Positions 1 through 27,594 of a stretch of DNA of 64,000 nucleotides are shown one piece after another (position 1 is the stretch's first letter; each line of letters begins with the position of its first letter). Both the position numbers and the translations under genes were made by a program. The DNA comes from Anthopleura xanthogrammica (taxonomy: Eukaryota; Cnidaria; Anthozoa; Actiniaria; Actiniidae): NCBI GenBank assembly GCA_964019055.1, contig OZ025209.1, positions 14,855,867-14,919,866 on the forward strand, given 5' to 3'. Under the pieces are notes generated by a model that saw nothing but the letters and a program-made list of their open reading frames with translations, did no database searches and had not been told where the DNA came from.

Positions 1-11
1 CTTATGCGTAC

Positions 12-1016
12 ATGACCAGTGGTGTTTGTGATGATAATAAACAAGCCTGCTCACCTGAAATGTTGTTTCATCAAGGGTCTGACAGCCCGCCATCCATGCA
101 ATCATCAAGTGGCGCAGTGGATAAAAACATAGATGTCAACATTGCTGGAATGATTTCGGTGAATTTAACCAACGTCGTTGCCATAGAAACGGATGATTTA
201 TCCGCCAAGAGAGTCGCTGAAGAGGTCAGTGGTTCTGCAGGAGATAAAAGAAGCGAGCAGCTGGAGTTTAATGAACATTCGTTGTCTTATATCTCACATC
301 AAGTGCAAAGACAAAGATCTGAAACACGGCGCAAGAGTACTGCAGGTAAAGAACGAAGTGGACGCATTGAGCCGATAACAACAGCTAGTCTACGTAGCTC
401 GTCCGGGACACAGGATATGATTGACACACGATGCAATCTGATGTCCGACCCTACGATACATGACAAGTTCCAACCAGCTAGCTCTGTATGCCAACATGGT
501 GGCAATAACGCTTGCAACTGCCAAACTTCCTGTAGTCCCCTCATGAGGCTCATTAAAGAAGAAAGCGATGTAGCGACACTGCTCGAAGCAAGGCTCAAAG
601 ATAAACGGCAAAAGTTGGAAGCGTATCTCGATGATTATACTAAACAAATGAGAGAGATGGAAAAAAGAGGCAGTCGATGTTGTTTGTTGTTGAGCGATTA
701 TAAAGACGAGCGAGATGCAATCATTGTCGATGATCAACTCAAAGAACAAGAGAAACGAAAGCTTCTACAAAGGTTTGAAGAGTTGGAGAAGTCTAGAATT
801 GAGCCAAGAAAGCGTTTGAAGTTCCTAGAGGCCCAGATCTTAGAACTAGAAAGTTTATCGGAACAATCGCTTAAAACGATCGAAATTCGTAACGAACACT
901 GCTCTGAGGTTAAGAGAAAACTGACGGAATATGACAGTGCTTTGAGCGAAATCGCTGATCAAAGTGAAAGCTTGGCCGATACGAAGCGAATCAAGATAGA
1001 ACCTCCGGATAAATAG
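12..1016 (+). CDS. 3' end of an unrecognised coiled-coil gene (partial)
   Basis: I do not recognise this protein. The reading frame is open to the left edge of the window (the three codons before the first ATG are not stops), so this is probably the last coding exon of a gene that starts outside, and the ATG at 12 need not be the start. The 334 visible residues have a low-complexity Ser/Thr/Arg-rich first half. A small Cys cluster (CNCQTSC) lies near residue 168. A long, charged Glu/Lys/Leu-rich stretch from about residue 185 to 320 looks like a coiled coil. The protein ends KRIKIEPPDK; IKIE there and IKEE near residue 183 fit the SUMOylation consensus (hydrophobic-K-x-E), which suggests a nuclear protein, but this is inference. 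No catalytic motif is seen. It could be a chromatin-associated or scaffold protein. Confidence 0.6.
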   Translation: MTSGVCDDNKQACSPEMLFHQGSDSPPSMQSSSGAVDKNIDVNIAGMISVNLTNVVAIETDDLSAKRVAEEVSGSAGDKRSEQLEFNEHSLSYISHQVQRQRSETRRKSTAGKERSGRIEPITTASLRSSSGTQDMIDTRCNLMSDPTIHDKFQPASSVCQHGGNNACNCQTSCSPLMRLIKEESDVATLLEARLKDKRQKLEAYLDDYTKQMREMEKRGSRCCLLLSDYKDERDAIIVDDQLKEQEKRKLLQRFEELEKSRIEPRKRLKFLEAQILELESLSEQSLKTIEIRNEHCSEVKRKLTEYDSALSEIADQSESLADTKRIKIEPPDK

Positions 1017-1398
1017 AAGGTACCTTGCAATCATTTCCCAAGGGAGTAAAATAACTCCCATGGTCGGCATGTTGGACGGCATAACAAAAGAATTCACTGA
1101 AAAAAAATCTTTTGCCAAAGTTCTTCCAACATGGCCGCTATGATGTCGTAACACTGAAATGGCTTCCCATTCTTTTCATGCAATTCATCCAATCATATGA
1201 TAATACTTAGTACTGTTATGGTTACGGGAAAACGTACCGGGGAGGTATGGTACTGCATAGCCCATATACGATACAGAATACCGTATATACCATTGGCATA
1301 GCTTCCCATTAAGGTTTTGTACAATTCTTTCAAACACGATACGAATATAATACGTCTACGTATTTTGATCCCCACTCATATGAAAGCCACCCTATCTA

Positions 1399-1680
1399 AA
1401 GGTGTGGTTATACGAGCAACAAATTCGTGCAACTTGTTGCGCAACACTGTTGCATTGCAAGTTGAAGAGCGAATGTTGTTCGTATTATAATCCCGTGCAA
1501 CAACAAACCTCTGTTGCGCGACTTTTTTGGCAGAAGTAGAAGCTCTTTCTACTCTGCAACAAAGAAAATGTGGTGCGCGCGCGGGGTGGTAATACGAGCA
1601 ACATTCGCTCTGCAACTTGCGACGCAACAATGTTGCGCAACAAGTTGCACGAATTTATTGATCGTGCTAAAGCCGTTGAA
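1399..1680. repeat. Foldback element, TTGC-rich (family E)
   Basis: The ends are inverted copies. The left arm reads ATACGAGCAACAAATTCGTG and continues with a GTTGCGCAACA motif; the right arm carries TTGCGCAACAAGTTGCACGA. Inner arms around AGAAGTAGAAGCTCTTTCTACT are also self-complementary. A related diverged copy lies at about 38236-38412. It has no coding capacity and looks like a non-autonomous DNA element. Confidence 0.7.
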
Positions 1681-3283
1681 ATATTGATAGAGTACAAACA
1701 CTCAAAGCAGTAAATAGCACTAATTGAACAATAGAATTAGCATAATTTAGTACTATTTAGGTTGCACGCTTTTAGTGTTTGTACTTTATTCTTACACTAA
1801 TATTTATTAAATACACAATAAATTAAAGTAATTTGTAAATACTTTTAGCAATTTGATACACTTCATAAATAGCACAAAATAACCGGACAAACCTCACAAC
1901 AGAGTGAGTGACTTTCGAGCTACTTTCGATAACATTTAATAAAAAAATCTCGGAAAAATTCTCAAGCAAATTCATGTTTATGCAAAGGATTAATGTTTTT
2001 CTCATTTTTGGGGGGAGGGGAGTAATTTTGCATGCCATACGAGAACTATGCAATAAAGAAAATAAAAACATTGCGGCCATGTTGATTGAGATAACAAAAG
2101 AAAGCAAGGAAAATCTTTTGATAAAATCACGAACAAAAACAAAGTGGCTATAAAGACCAGGAATACTTTCCTGTACCTTTGAATATACTTATTTATAAAA
2201 AATTAAGTAATGATTTATTAAAAAGTTAAATTAATTTTTGAGGACTTTGAATTTTCTTTTTTATTTGTTTGTTTGTTTTCTAGCAGCGCGATTTTCTCAA
2301 TTTAGAGACGCGCCGACGCAGTGCTATGATGGCTTTCAAGAAACTGGAGCATTGTGATTGGTTTGAGCTCACAGTTTTGATTGGCTCATTTAATTTAACG
2401 CGCGTAAAGGTCACGAGTTTCCTAAAGCCCACTTCCACGAATAAGTTTGTATGAACCATTAGGATAAAGTCGACCACCGTTCTGGGTAAAAATCTTATTT
2501 TATTTAATACTTTAATAACAAAAAATTATTACAGCACAAAATAGTACTAATATCTAGAAAAGTTGCATTGTTAGCTAAGAGCTAAAAAGCTAAGTTCTAG
2601 TTTCTAAATATGAAACATTTCCCGCCGTTTCCCTTGGTAACTGAGCCAAAAGTAACCCTGAATATAGAGACTCGATCAACGAAATGACCTATGAATCTAG
2701 CGAGACCAGCTGACTAATTTAGCAAAAGCCATGCAGTTGAAGGTGGATACTCCCATGCATGCGGTTTATCCTATTTATTGTACACAAGTATGCAATTTAA
2801 TGTTAGCAGGCCAAGATAGGCTACGTGTTTTTTCTTCGGCCGACATTAGATGGATTATGTAAAAAAATCTAGGACTTCTAGGTTCTAGTCACGTCGCCTC
2901 GTTTTATAGCACTTTTAATATTTCTGTGATCGATACAACTCTAAAACGCCGCACATTTTGTGCTTGACTTCCGCTTAAACCGCTCATACTGACGATTTGA
3001 GCTAGTCTCTGACGGAAGTCAGAGCTAGCGGACTGGGAGCAGTTAGAGAATCGCCAGAACAGTTCCTGATGAAATATCGACAATTTGCACTGAAAATGAG
3101 ACCAACGGGCCAAGAAAACACACGGTTTTTGACAGGAGACATTTCCCACTGTAACAAGTAAAAATGCTTGTATTTATTAAGAAATATAAAGTGTGGATGT
3201 TATCTTTTGCGATCTTTGGACCCGTCTAACAGGGTTGCGCATGGCAACTTTGACTATGTAAAGTCGGTAGATACTTGTTTCCA

Positions 3284-3415
3284 TAGACTTGCAGCACGTC
3301 GGAATGCAGTTCAATTTGGAGGACAAAACAACAAGTTAAATTCTCAGGAGTTTGAAATTCTTTTGTTTTGTCCTCCAAATTGAGCTGCTTTGACGTCACG
3401 TGCAAGGGGTCTATA
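3284..3415. mobile_element. MITE family A, copy 1
   Basis: A 130-base palindromic element beginning TAGAC and ending GGGGTCTA, with inner arms TTTGGAGGACAAAACAA and TTTTGTCCTCCAAATTGAG. The left end is slightly decayed. Five further copies lie in this window (8295, 24761, 39290, 41580, 42812). TA at both ends is compatible with a TA target duplication as in Tc1/mariner-derived MITEs (inference). Confidence 0.8.
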
Positions 3416-3520
3416 GCCCAAAATGCTCTTGTCGAGAGAGGACTGGAATCTAACCCTTAACCTTACCAACCCTAGAATCGATTCCAGTCCTTTCTCGATG
3501 AAGGGCAGTTTGGGCTATGG
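3412..3520. repeat. Foldback element with CCATAGCCCAAA-type ends
   Basis: The left arm CTATAGCCCAAAATGCTCTT, followed by GAGAGAGGACTGGAATC, is mirrored by GATTCCAGTCCTTTCTCGAT and GGGCAGTTTGGGCTATGG on the right. It is directly abutted to the family A MITE on its left, sharing the TATAG junction. Confidence 0.7.
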
Positions 3521-4540
3521 AAACTAGTGTTCACCTTTAATGTCAGTCCTTGGAGTCTGCGTTGCTCATGTTCAGCACCACGGAACCACTGACCAAGAGG
3601 AATGCAGGCTCTAAAGACTAGATTGCTAAAAACGTTTAAAGGTTAACGTTGCGTAAATTTAAATCTTAGTGCCCTTGTTCTTTCAAAGAAAAGGAAAAAG
3701 CACAGCGTTAATTTATCACAATTTAAGTATTTACAATATACTTTAGTAGCGCAGCTAGCAAATGTTTTTTTAAAAAACGTTTTCTAAATTGATCTATGAA
3801 CTCAAGCTGAGATAATCGTGAAGCATTAGAATATAACTTAACTCGAATTTTATACAATAACTCCTGGTTTCCATATGTGCTTCAAGTGCTTTTATCACGG
3901 TTCTTTCCTTTTTCTTTCTGTCTTTTACTAAGATCGAATAGGCCATTGCACCAACAGGTCTCGTGACCACCTACCCCTCCCCCTAAAACAAACAGTTATG
4001 TCATGAGCATCAGAAACGGAAATAATGCCTCGATATTAGTAAGAGGACGAGGTTTCAGTTCATAATTATGACACAGGAAAATGGCATAACTTATTAGTTA
4101 GCATTGATTTCGATCTAAAATAAAAAAATATAAAAAAAAACGGAAAAAAAACAGAAAACGATGAGAAAAAAAAGTTGGAACGTAGATAAAGGAAAAACCA
4201 GAAAGAATAAGCACTATAGAAACCAGGCTTAAATTTAAATCATTATTTCCAGGAGTATACCATCCTCCGCAGGTGTCTCTCTTTGATTTGGGACTGTTCG
4301 ATGGTTTCTTTGGCGGGCATCCTGTGGTGAATGTGCATAGAAGAGAGAGGCCTGGGGAAGATGCTACAAGGAGCAAAAGGCTAAATACCAACAATCCTTG
4401 GCTCTTAACAGTTTATGTTAGTATACCCTATGAAGGTTCGAATAAGGCTAAGCCATTATAACATTCATTTGAGCCAACAAAAATATTTTTGTTCAAAACC
4501 CAACCAAGTGGTATTTACAAAATGCCACAGAATATGGCAG

Positions 4541-4546
4541 TTTATT
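4541..4546 (-). terminator. Candidate poly(A) signal for KDM2
   Basis: AATAAA on the minus strand, about 470 bases downstream of the KDM2 stop codon. I did not see a closer canonical hexamer. Position fits a 3' UTR end but no transcript evidence is available. Confidence 0.3.
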
Positions 4547-5016
4547 AACTAAACTTGTTTAGTTCCTTATTGTATAATCACGTTCGACCAGGGTATATCG
4601 ACATGATCAGCGACATATAATCATCGTAGAATATAAAGAGAAGAAACGGCTATCGAATTAATGAAACCATGGCAAGCACCATCAAGAGCTAGAAAAAAAC
4701 AATACTCTTCGAAATTTCAAAGCTTCGGAACAAACTCTTCATCTAAATTTCAGAGGGACCCTGCCAGTTATCTTCCTCATGAAGCTAATGAAGCTTTCAA
4801 TATTAAAAGCTGGTTAGATGTGTAAAGGTAAGTTGTCGTGTTATACGAGCGAGTAGCAGACACCCCTCGATTTCATGTCTTTTTTATGAGTTTGATAAAC
4901 GAGATGCATTGTGGTCTAGCTTGGGTACAAACAACACCATATAAAGCCTGATGAACGAAAGATGTTTGTACCGAAGATAGACCCAAATGCACCATGTTCG
5001 CTATCTCAGAAAAGGT

Positions 5017-20928
<15,912 letters not shown>

Positions 20929-20988
20929 TTGACAGCCGAAATGAAAGACAGTAATAGTATTGGAGAGTCCAGGTAAAGGTCTAAAACG
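20929..20988. promoter_or_regulatory. Candidate bidirectional promoter / overlapping 5' leaders of KDM2 and ORAI
   Basis: Only 60 bases separate the predicted KDM2 start codon (minus strand, 20928) from the ORAI start codon (plus strand, 20989). An in-frame TAA at 20974-20976 supports the ORAI start. Either both genes fire from one compact bidirectional promoter with overlapping leaders, or the KDM2 start lies in another exon. No TATA box is evident. Confidence 0.4.
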
Positions 20989-23900
20989 ATGAAGCAGGGT
21001 ATTATCGAGGGTGGAAAACCAAGTGATTTACACGCTCAAACTTTGTCATGGCGGCGACTTCATCTCACCAGAGGAAAACTTAAAGCTTCTAGTAGGACGT
21101 CTGCTCTTATGTCAGGCTTTGCTATGGTAAGATCACTGTACTTCCTTGATACTTTTTTCAACTTCTTAACTGTAGTTATTATCCATTTTTAAATTCAATG
21201 CTTAAAGTATTTTTTTTACGTAATTTAACTAATGTACTCTCTCTTTGGGGACAACCTTCCATCTTTAAACTTGGTCTAACTGTACTTAAACTAATTTTAT
21301 CTTTTTAATAATGGTAAACTTAAAATAAGTGGTTCGACTGTTAGTATTTAAATTCTTACTTTTTATTGAAAAATCCAACGTTAAAAGGCACAGTTTGGGA
21401 GTTTGGGTGTTGGATGTCAAAACAAGTAGGCTTGTCACTACCTGCAAAGGTCAACTACTGTAGCATTGGTTTAGCTTACGTTTCATCTCTGTGGTAAAAA
21501 AAGAGTGCTATTCAACAATATAAGCTCTCTAGACTTTCTTAATTAGGACATTATTTTAGTCTTGTTTTTATAATTTTTACATATATTTGAATTTAGTGCC
21601 ATTCAGATCTATGGTAGGTCAAATATAATAGTCAAATCTATCTTGAAGTTTTTTCCAAACGATTCACTATGGTCTGGTATAAATAAAAATTCCACCTTTA
21701 GCTTTACGAAGTGAAATTAAATGACAAAAGAAAGTCATTCCAAAGATCTTTTCGGTTTGTCTCATTTTTGTTATATATATTTTTTTAATGCAAAGAGTCT
21801 GTTGTAATAGATCTCTTAGATTCTTGTCTTTCATAAAAAATTTATTCCAAATTTTTCCAACAAAATTATCAGTGTTAGAACTAAGTTTTGTTTACTATAT
21901 TGGTTTTAGTCTATGCTGCTTGGTATTTCTAAATGGTAATGACATTCACTTCTAAATGAACCAACTTAATATGGGCATCCTGTTAATACAATCTCATATT
22001 TTATCTGTTTCCTGCAGTGGTTTGACTGTGAAGCCATTAGAACAATTTTTGGTATTACAAGAACTTGGTACATGCGATCTGCTTGCTGAAATTTGGCTTT
22101 TCACTTTCATCATTCAAGAATAATCAGTTGGTACCTCTACAATTTTTGATAAAGATGATTTTTGGAATATGAAATGTATATGTGATTGTACCATACTAAT
22201 CTATTTTTGACTGATGGCAGTGAAAAACCAATTTCTAATGAGCAACTCACAGCTTCCAAGTTCTCATAATATTGAAATTAATTAGAAAATACTGTTGCTC
22301 TTAATTTCACGATAATTACTGTGAGATTACTGTCATTTTTACATGTTGTTTGCCAGTAATGATTACAATGCAGAGTTGCTACCTACGAATTCCACAAAAC
22401 TTAGTTGCTGATTTTGTGAATATTTTATAAATACCACTGGCTAGCCTAATTTTAAAAAGACGGTTTTTATTCTCTGAAGTAGGAATTATACTTTTGTTAG
22501 CAAGATTATAATTTAAACACAGTAGGCTAGATTATAGGTAATTATGGCTGAGTAAAGTACTAACTATATTGCTAGATTCAATCTGTAGAGGAACCCCTAT
22601 CTTTGAATTGTCAATTGAAACTGGATGGTCTTTCATCAACAATTATTTTTAAAGTAAATATTTGTTCTTTTGCAAAATCCAGTTTCCTGTGGCAAATACT
22701 GCAGCAGAGTTATTCAACAAAGGAATTGTTCTGTTGTAAAGATTTGCATGCCAGCGTAACCAATCAGATTTGCACATTTGAATATTGTCAGTGATGATAG
22801 TGGAATAGCCATATTCCAGGATATGCTTTGCTTGTAAAGCACAAAGGTTTCAGTGCGAGGCTTTGTGCTAAATTAAATTTACTCTTTTCTCCTTTCATGA
22901 ATCACTGAGCATTTAGCAAGGAACCTCACATTGAATCCTTTGTGCATGACAAGTGAAGCATATCTTGGAAGTGGGCTTATTGTGATGGCAGTTTGATGTC
23001 ATTGCTAGAAACATTGACGTCAGAGCATATTTGCTAATATAAGCATAACCCATGTACCAGTCATCTAACATAAATTGAAACTGAACCATTTCACATGCTT
23101 CATTATTTTTCTCAGTCATTGTGAGATAGAACTGTCGACGAGAGTTTTCTAATGTTTTAATAATTTCTATACTGTGGTTTCTCTTTCTGAAATTCATTTT
23201 AGTATGTTTGCCCTCGAAACTATACATTGTGTAATATGGATTATCTCATTTTGTTCAGACAAACAAATCTAGACACAAGGTGTTTCTAGTGTTTTCTATC
23301 AATTAATCTAACAATGACCTTATTAAAAGCAGTAGTAAATGCTGATTTTGTTTATTATTTGCTTTGTGTAAAATATAACGAAGTGAACAATTAACGCGGT
23401 TAGTGAAAAATACATGTACATTTTCAAATGCATCGATTAATATCATGAAATAAAAAGCTCAGAGCAATCAAAATATATAGCAGCAAATTAGTAGAATTAT
23501 TTGCAGTAAAGATTGCTTTTATTTCCAAGAACGTTTATACAAGTCTTAGAAATATTATTGCAGGGGCGTAACTTAACATTTTTGTAGTGTACGTAGTTAA
23601 GATTTGAGTGCCAAAGGTGTGAAGCACTAAAATTTTGAAAAAACGACGCTCGGAAAGGGTATTTCAAGTGTACGTACGTACGTGCGTATGCAGGATTAGA
23701 ATTTCGTTTTTTTTTAATGAGAAGATAAACTTATCTTATACATTGAGCAGCTACAAGATAAATGGATTGAACGCAAACGCAAAGACCTTATTTTCCTTTG
23801 CATATCATTATTTTCTAAAAAGAGAACTAGCTAGAAAATGCGATTTCTTTTCACTCGATATTTGTAATTTCAAACTCGCATTTAGCCAATTAGCTTGTGG

Positions 23901-24641
23901 GTATTTCGAACCCTGGTATGTACGTACATGGTAGCTATGCCCTGTTTAAGGCGCGAACACATGTAGCAGCATTGCGCGCAATATTGCAGGCAATGTTGCT
24001 GAAGTAGGCATGACATGGCTCGCAACATCGATTGCCTGCAAATTGCAACATATCGCGCAATGTTGCACCGTGTTTCCGTAGCTGAAATGTATTTTTCTGT
24101 TTGTATCTTCCAGGTTGCCATGGTCGAGATCCAGCTGGAAAAAGGAATACCACAAGGCCTACACATCGCATTCAGTGTCATCACAACTATTCTAATATCC
24201 GTCCATGTCTTCGCACTCATGATCTCAGTATGTATCTTGCCAAACATCGAAAGCATTGCAAATCTTCATCATAATTTCAATCACATGGTACAAGACTCTC
24301 CCCACGAAAAAATGCACTCGTACATCGAGATTGCGTGGATTTTTTCAACTGGTCTTGGAACGCTGCTCTTTCTAGGCGAAATCGGTATCCTATCATGGGT
24401 GAAATTCTATAATTACAGCAAAGCTGCAGCCGTTGCAACTACAGTCGTTTTATTACCAGTTTGTATTCTGTTTGTTGTATTTGCCGTTCATTTTTACCGT
24501 TCTCTTGTACAACATAAATATGAACGTTCTTATCAAGGGATTGAAGAATTACAACAGATAGCTAACCAGCTACAAACGGATGGTACGTCTACGCCAACAC
24601 CTAGTCCCGCTCACTTAAGTGTAAGAATAGAACAATCGTAG
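20989..24641 (+). CDS. ORAI: ORAI calcium release-activated calcium channel, 2 exons
   Basis: Plasma-membrane pore subunit of the store-operated (CRAC) calcium channel, gated by STIM. Exon 1 is 20989-21126 and exon 2 is 24114-24641 (phase 0), giving 221 aa. Exon 1 encodes the cytosolic helix and start of TM1; SWRRLHLTR and KASSRTSAL match the human N-terminal gating region. The selectivity-filter glutamate is E51 (human E106), with V47, F44 and R36 equal to human V102, F99 and R91. TM2 keeps the [10 protein letters not shown] histidine, TM3 the LFLGEIG glutamate (human E190) and TM4 the kinked LLP proline (human P245). [13 protein letters not shown] leads into the STIM-binding C-terminal helix. 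The TM3-TM4 loop is only a few residues, far shorter than in human ORAI1. An upstream in-frame stop supports the start. A MITE lies in the 3' UTR. Confidence 0.97.
21127..24113 (+). other. ORAI intron
   Basis: Single large AT-rich intron with GTAAGA donor and TTCCAG acceptor. The only structure recognised is the family D foldback at 23949-24085, close to the acceptor. Open frames inside it have no conserved motif. Confidence 0.7.
23949..24085. mobile_element. Foldback family D, copy 1
   Basis: Arms carry GCGCGCAATATTGCAGGCAA with TTGCTGAAGTAGGCATGACA, and the complementary TTGCCTGCAAATTGCAACAT with GCGCAATGTTGCACCGTG. The second copy is at 44867-45046. This one ends about 28 bases before the ORAI exon 2 splice acceptor. 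Confidence 0.7.
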
Positions 24642-24760
24642 ATTAAAAAGTGAAATTGGAAAAATTAAAATTTCTCAGCTGAGATATTTTATCTCGTCAA
24701 AACAAAACTTTTTCATAGTGGACAACGACAAAAATATCTTATACTATAAAATCCCGTTTA

Positions 24761-24896
24761 TAGACCCCTTGCACGTGACATCAAAGCAGCTCAATTTGGA
24801 GGAGAAAACAAAAGAATTTCAATCTCCTGAGAATTGGAAACCTATTATTTTGTCCACCAAATTGAGCTGCATTCCAAAGTGCTGCAAGGGGTCTTA
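24761..24896. mobile_element. MITE family A, copy 3, in ORAI 3' UTR
   Basis: TAGACCCCTTGCACGTGACA at one end and GTGCTGCAAGGGGTCTTA at the other, with the family A core. It lies 120 bases after the ORAI stop and before the candidate poly(A) signal, so it is probably transcribed as a hairpin in the ORAI 3' UTR. Confidence 0.8.
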
Positions 24897-25028
24897 CGAC
24901 TAAGTATAAACCCAGTAGTTATAACCGGAATTTATACATATACCTTATACTCGTATCAGTTCAACCACTTGGGAGACTGGTGAGCGTAAACATGAAATCG
25001 AGGCCAGTTGTCCTAATGTAATATATAC

Positions 25029-25034
25029 AATAAA
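25029..25034 (+). terminator. Candidate ORAI poly(A) signal
   Basis: AATAAA about 390 bases downstream of the ORAI stop codon, in an AT-rich setting. First canonical hexamer noticed after the gene. Confidence 0.4.
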
Positions 25035-25159
25035 AACTAGTGAAATGTTTATTTGAAAAAACTGCCTTTTGTGGTTGCTATTCGATACACATTCGCTCAG
25101 TTGTGTGTGTGTGTTTTATATTTTGCTGTTTTTAGTGATTTCCCATTCTTGGTTCCTAC

Positions 25160-25380
25160 TCAGACAATAACAAACCAATCACCGTTGCAGCAGTTTTCCC
25201 AGTGGAATTAAAATCTTGTCCCACAAACAGCTACACATTACAATGATGAGACAATTTTCTTTATTTTCACAGGACAGTAAAATATTGAAATGATTTCTAA
25301 TCAGTTTTCCGCGATCAGAATCAGTTATTCTAGCTAATTTGTTGAGCTTGTGGGACATAGAAACGGTAACTAAGGGGACT
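25160..25380. mobile_element. Foldback family T, copy 2
   Basis: Shares CACCGTTGCAGCAGTTTTCC and GAGCTTGTGGGACATAG with copy 1 at 8188-8564, but without the nested MITE. It therefore represents the uninterrupted form of the element. Confidence 0.75.
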
Positions 25381-26028
25381 CTTGGAACTATGAGTTCCAG
25401 AGAGTTCTCCAAATCTGACAACAAACCTCCTGTCAAGAAAGTCACAACCCCCAGCCGACGTTTTATTGTTGCATTTCTTGTCAGTTATCCAGCAAAAAAA
25501 ATTAATACAAGAGAATTCATTAATCTTAATTTAGGATTTAAGATAATTATGACAAACAATTATTTGAATAACGTAAATCTAAAGATCCATACACAGGTAT
25601 TTCAAAAAACGTTGAATACTGAATAGTGCATTCCAAGACCAAAGGGCATTGTTGGTCTTGTTAACTTTGAAATAAAAAGTAAATACACAGCAATTTGCTC
25701 TCTATATGTAGTTAGTATATTGTTTTGGTTGAAATGCACTAAAAATAAAATAAATATTATAACACTTAAGATTATATTTCATAGTGTTGCGAATTTTAAA
25801 AAGATTCTTTTTTTCTACATAAGACTCGAAGATTGAACTATTTAGAGGTTAATAGATCTTACTTTAATTGTGTTTTTTTGAATGTTTCTATTTGACTATT
25901 ACACATTAATTTTTTTTGTTTCATGGGTTAAATGTAAGTTAGTACAAAAAAATATTTATAAACAAACATTTATGACCTTTATAGAAATATGGATCATAAA
26001 AGATCCACGATAGAAATAGAATATTCCT

Positions 26029-26206
26029 CTAGCTGGGTTTCAATCAGCTGATAAAAGTCTTTGAATCTCATTATCTGCTCCAAATGGTGGTCAAACACTG
26101 ACCACCATGTGCTGTCAGCCAGAAAGAATTCTATTGAAAACTTGTGATTCAGCTGATGAACATTCCGCACGAGACAGGAAATGACGTCAAGTGAAACCCA
26201 GCTATT
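26029..26206. repeat. Foldback with TAGCTGGGTTTCA ends
   Basis: CTAGCTGGGTTTCAATCAGC is mirrored by TGAAACCCAGCTA at the right end; ATCAGCTGAT-type inner arms also pair imperfectly. Confidence 0.6.
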
Positions 26207-26294
26207 GGCTGGCGATTTCAATACTAGGTGCGTGATGTATCGTTGGTCAAATTAAAATGTCAATCAACTTTCGTTAAAATTATATGAAAAATTA

Positions 26295-26434
26295 GTAGCC
26301 TCTTCCCAGGCTACTCTCTTCGCTGTTCGGCATGACGTTATGAATGTGCCTCTCAGACGAATGTTACTTACCGTATGAATCGTCCGCCATTTTGGATTTG
26401 GGAAAGCTGACTGAGTAGCCTGGGGAAGAGGCTA
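26295..26434. repeat. Foldback with TAGCCTCTTCCCAGGCTA ends
   Basis: TAGCCTCTTCCCAGGCTACT on the left is complementary to AGTAGCCTGGGGAAGAGGCTA (trimmed by one base) on the right. The core contains GTCCGCCATTTTGGATTT. Confidence 0.75.
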
Positions 26435-27023
26435 GGAAATATCATAAGCTTTAAATAAAATGCGCACTTAGATAAATGCGGTCCAACCTGGGGGCTTTAA
26501 ACAAAAGAAGCCACTTGGCGGCCATTTTATAATACTAAGAATAAATTTCTTATCGAGCCCATAATAAATAGTAGTTATCTTTTGTAGGTAGAATAGAGAA
26601 CACAGCTAGCTCGATTCTTTACAAACCAAAAAACACACATCGTGTACAGCGGTTACAAACCAAAAACCAAGAATATGTAAAGGATGCACGAATGTACTGA
26701 GCATGCATGTTGGTGCATATGGCAGTGCGCATGACATCCATGACCACAGGTGATGTTCTACGCATGTTCAGCTGATGTTCTACGCATGCTCAGCAGCCGG
26801 GCGACTCATCAGTTTCCTGTTTCTGCTTGGCATTTCCATTTTCCCCATTCTCTTTTTGTAAAGCAATTTCCACTTCTGGGGATAAAAAGTATTGAGTCAC
26901 ATCGAAATTAAGCTAGTTATGTCAACAGTGCACAGAGACAACTAGGCTTTGTTTCTTTGCGGTTAATGATCGATACTACCGTGCACAGCAAAGTTATTAG
27001 CGACCTTAAAAATTGTAAAATCT

Positions 27024-27197
27024 ACGACGTCGACGTCAACCGGAAGTGTGAATAACTTCACTTTGTGGTTTCGCGCCTTCAAAGTCTGTCTTCCCTGTGG
27101 ATGAGTTGACTTTACTCATAATGTTTTGAATGAAATCCCCAATGAACAGAAACCCAAAGTGAAGTTATTTACACTTCCGGTTGACGTCGCCGTCGAC
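27024..27197. repeat. Foldback with ACGTCAACCGGAAGTGT arms
   Basis: GTCGACGTCAACCGGAAGTG continuing to AATAACTTCACTTTG is mirrored by CAAAGTGAAGTTATTTACAC and TTCCGGTTGACGTCG. Arms are long and well conserved, implying a young element. Confidence 0.8.
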
Positions 27198-27416
27198 AGA
27201 TATTGCAAATTTCATGCAAGGTCTCTATTTACTTAGTAAGAGCAGAGCTCGAACGCCGTGTGACTTTGAAAACTCATGTCAAGATTTTCCGTATGTCAGA
27301 GCTTAGTGATTGGATAAAGATTAATGCTGTGTCCTATAGATTGGTTTAAAAATCGATCATTTTTATCATTCTAGATTTTATATACCATCGGACAGATTTA
27401 ATTCATATTTTATATC

Positions 27417-27531
27417 TATATCATCATCATCATCACCATCATGCAGCACCATCATCATCATCACTACATCATCATCATCATCAGCATCATCATCATGCAA
27501 CACCATCATCATCACCATCATCATCATCCAA
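27417..27531 (+). repeat. CAT/CATCAC microsatellite
   Basis: Imperfect CAT triplet array directly downstream of the VEGF-like stop codon (on the opposite strand), possibly in its 3' UTR. Confidence 0.85.
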
Positions 27532-27594
27532 GTAGGCTAACTGTTTGATATCCCATTGCGCGTTCCAAATCAATATTTTCTGAGAAGAAAACCT

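Larger units (their letters stand above)
1017..5016. other. Intergenic region with foldback elements
   Basis: No convincing gene is seen between the coiled-coil gene and the 3' end of KDM2. The stretch is AT-rich and holds three foldback elements (1399-1680, 3284-3415, 3412-3520, entered separately). The short open frames here lack conserved motifs and several lie inside palindromes. The part next to 5017 should contain the KDM2 3' UTR. Confidence 0.6.
25035..27594. other. Intergenic region between ORAI and the VEGF-like gene (convergent 3' ends)
   Basis: No gene recognised. It holds four foldback elements (25160-25380, 26029-26206, 26295-26434, 27024-27197) and a CAT microsatellite. The 75-residue frame at 25994-26221 lies in a foldback and is not supported. 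Confidence 0.6.

Noticed and set aside
1376..1697. Two minus-strand frames
   Set aside because: They fall in the family E palindrome.
25994..26221. 75-residue minus-strand frame that looks protein-like
   Set aside because: It lies inside a foldback element with inverted TAGCTGGGTTTCA ends and has no splice partners.
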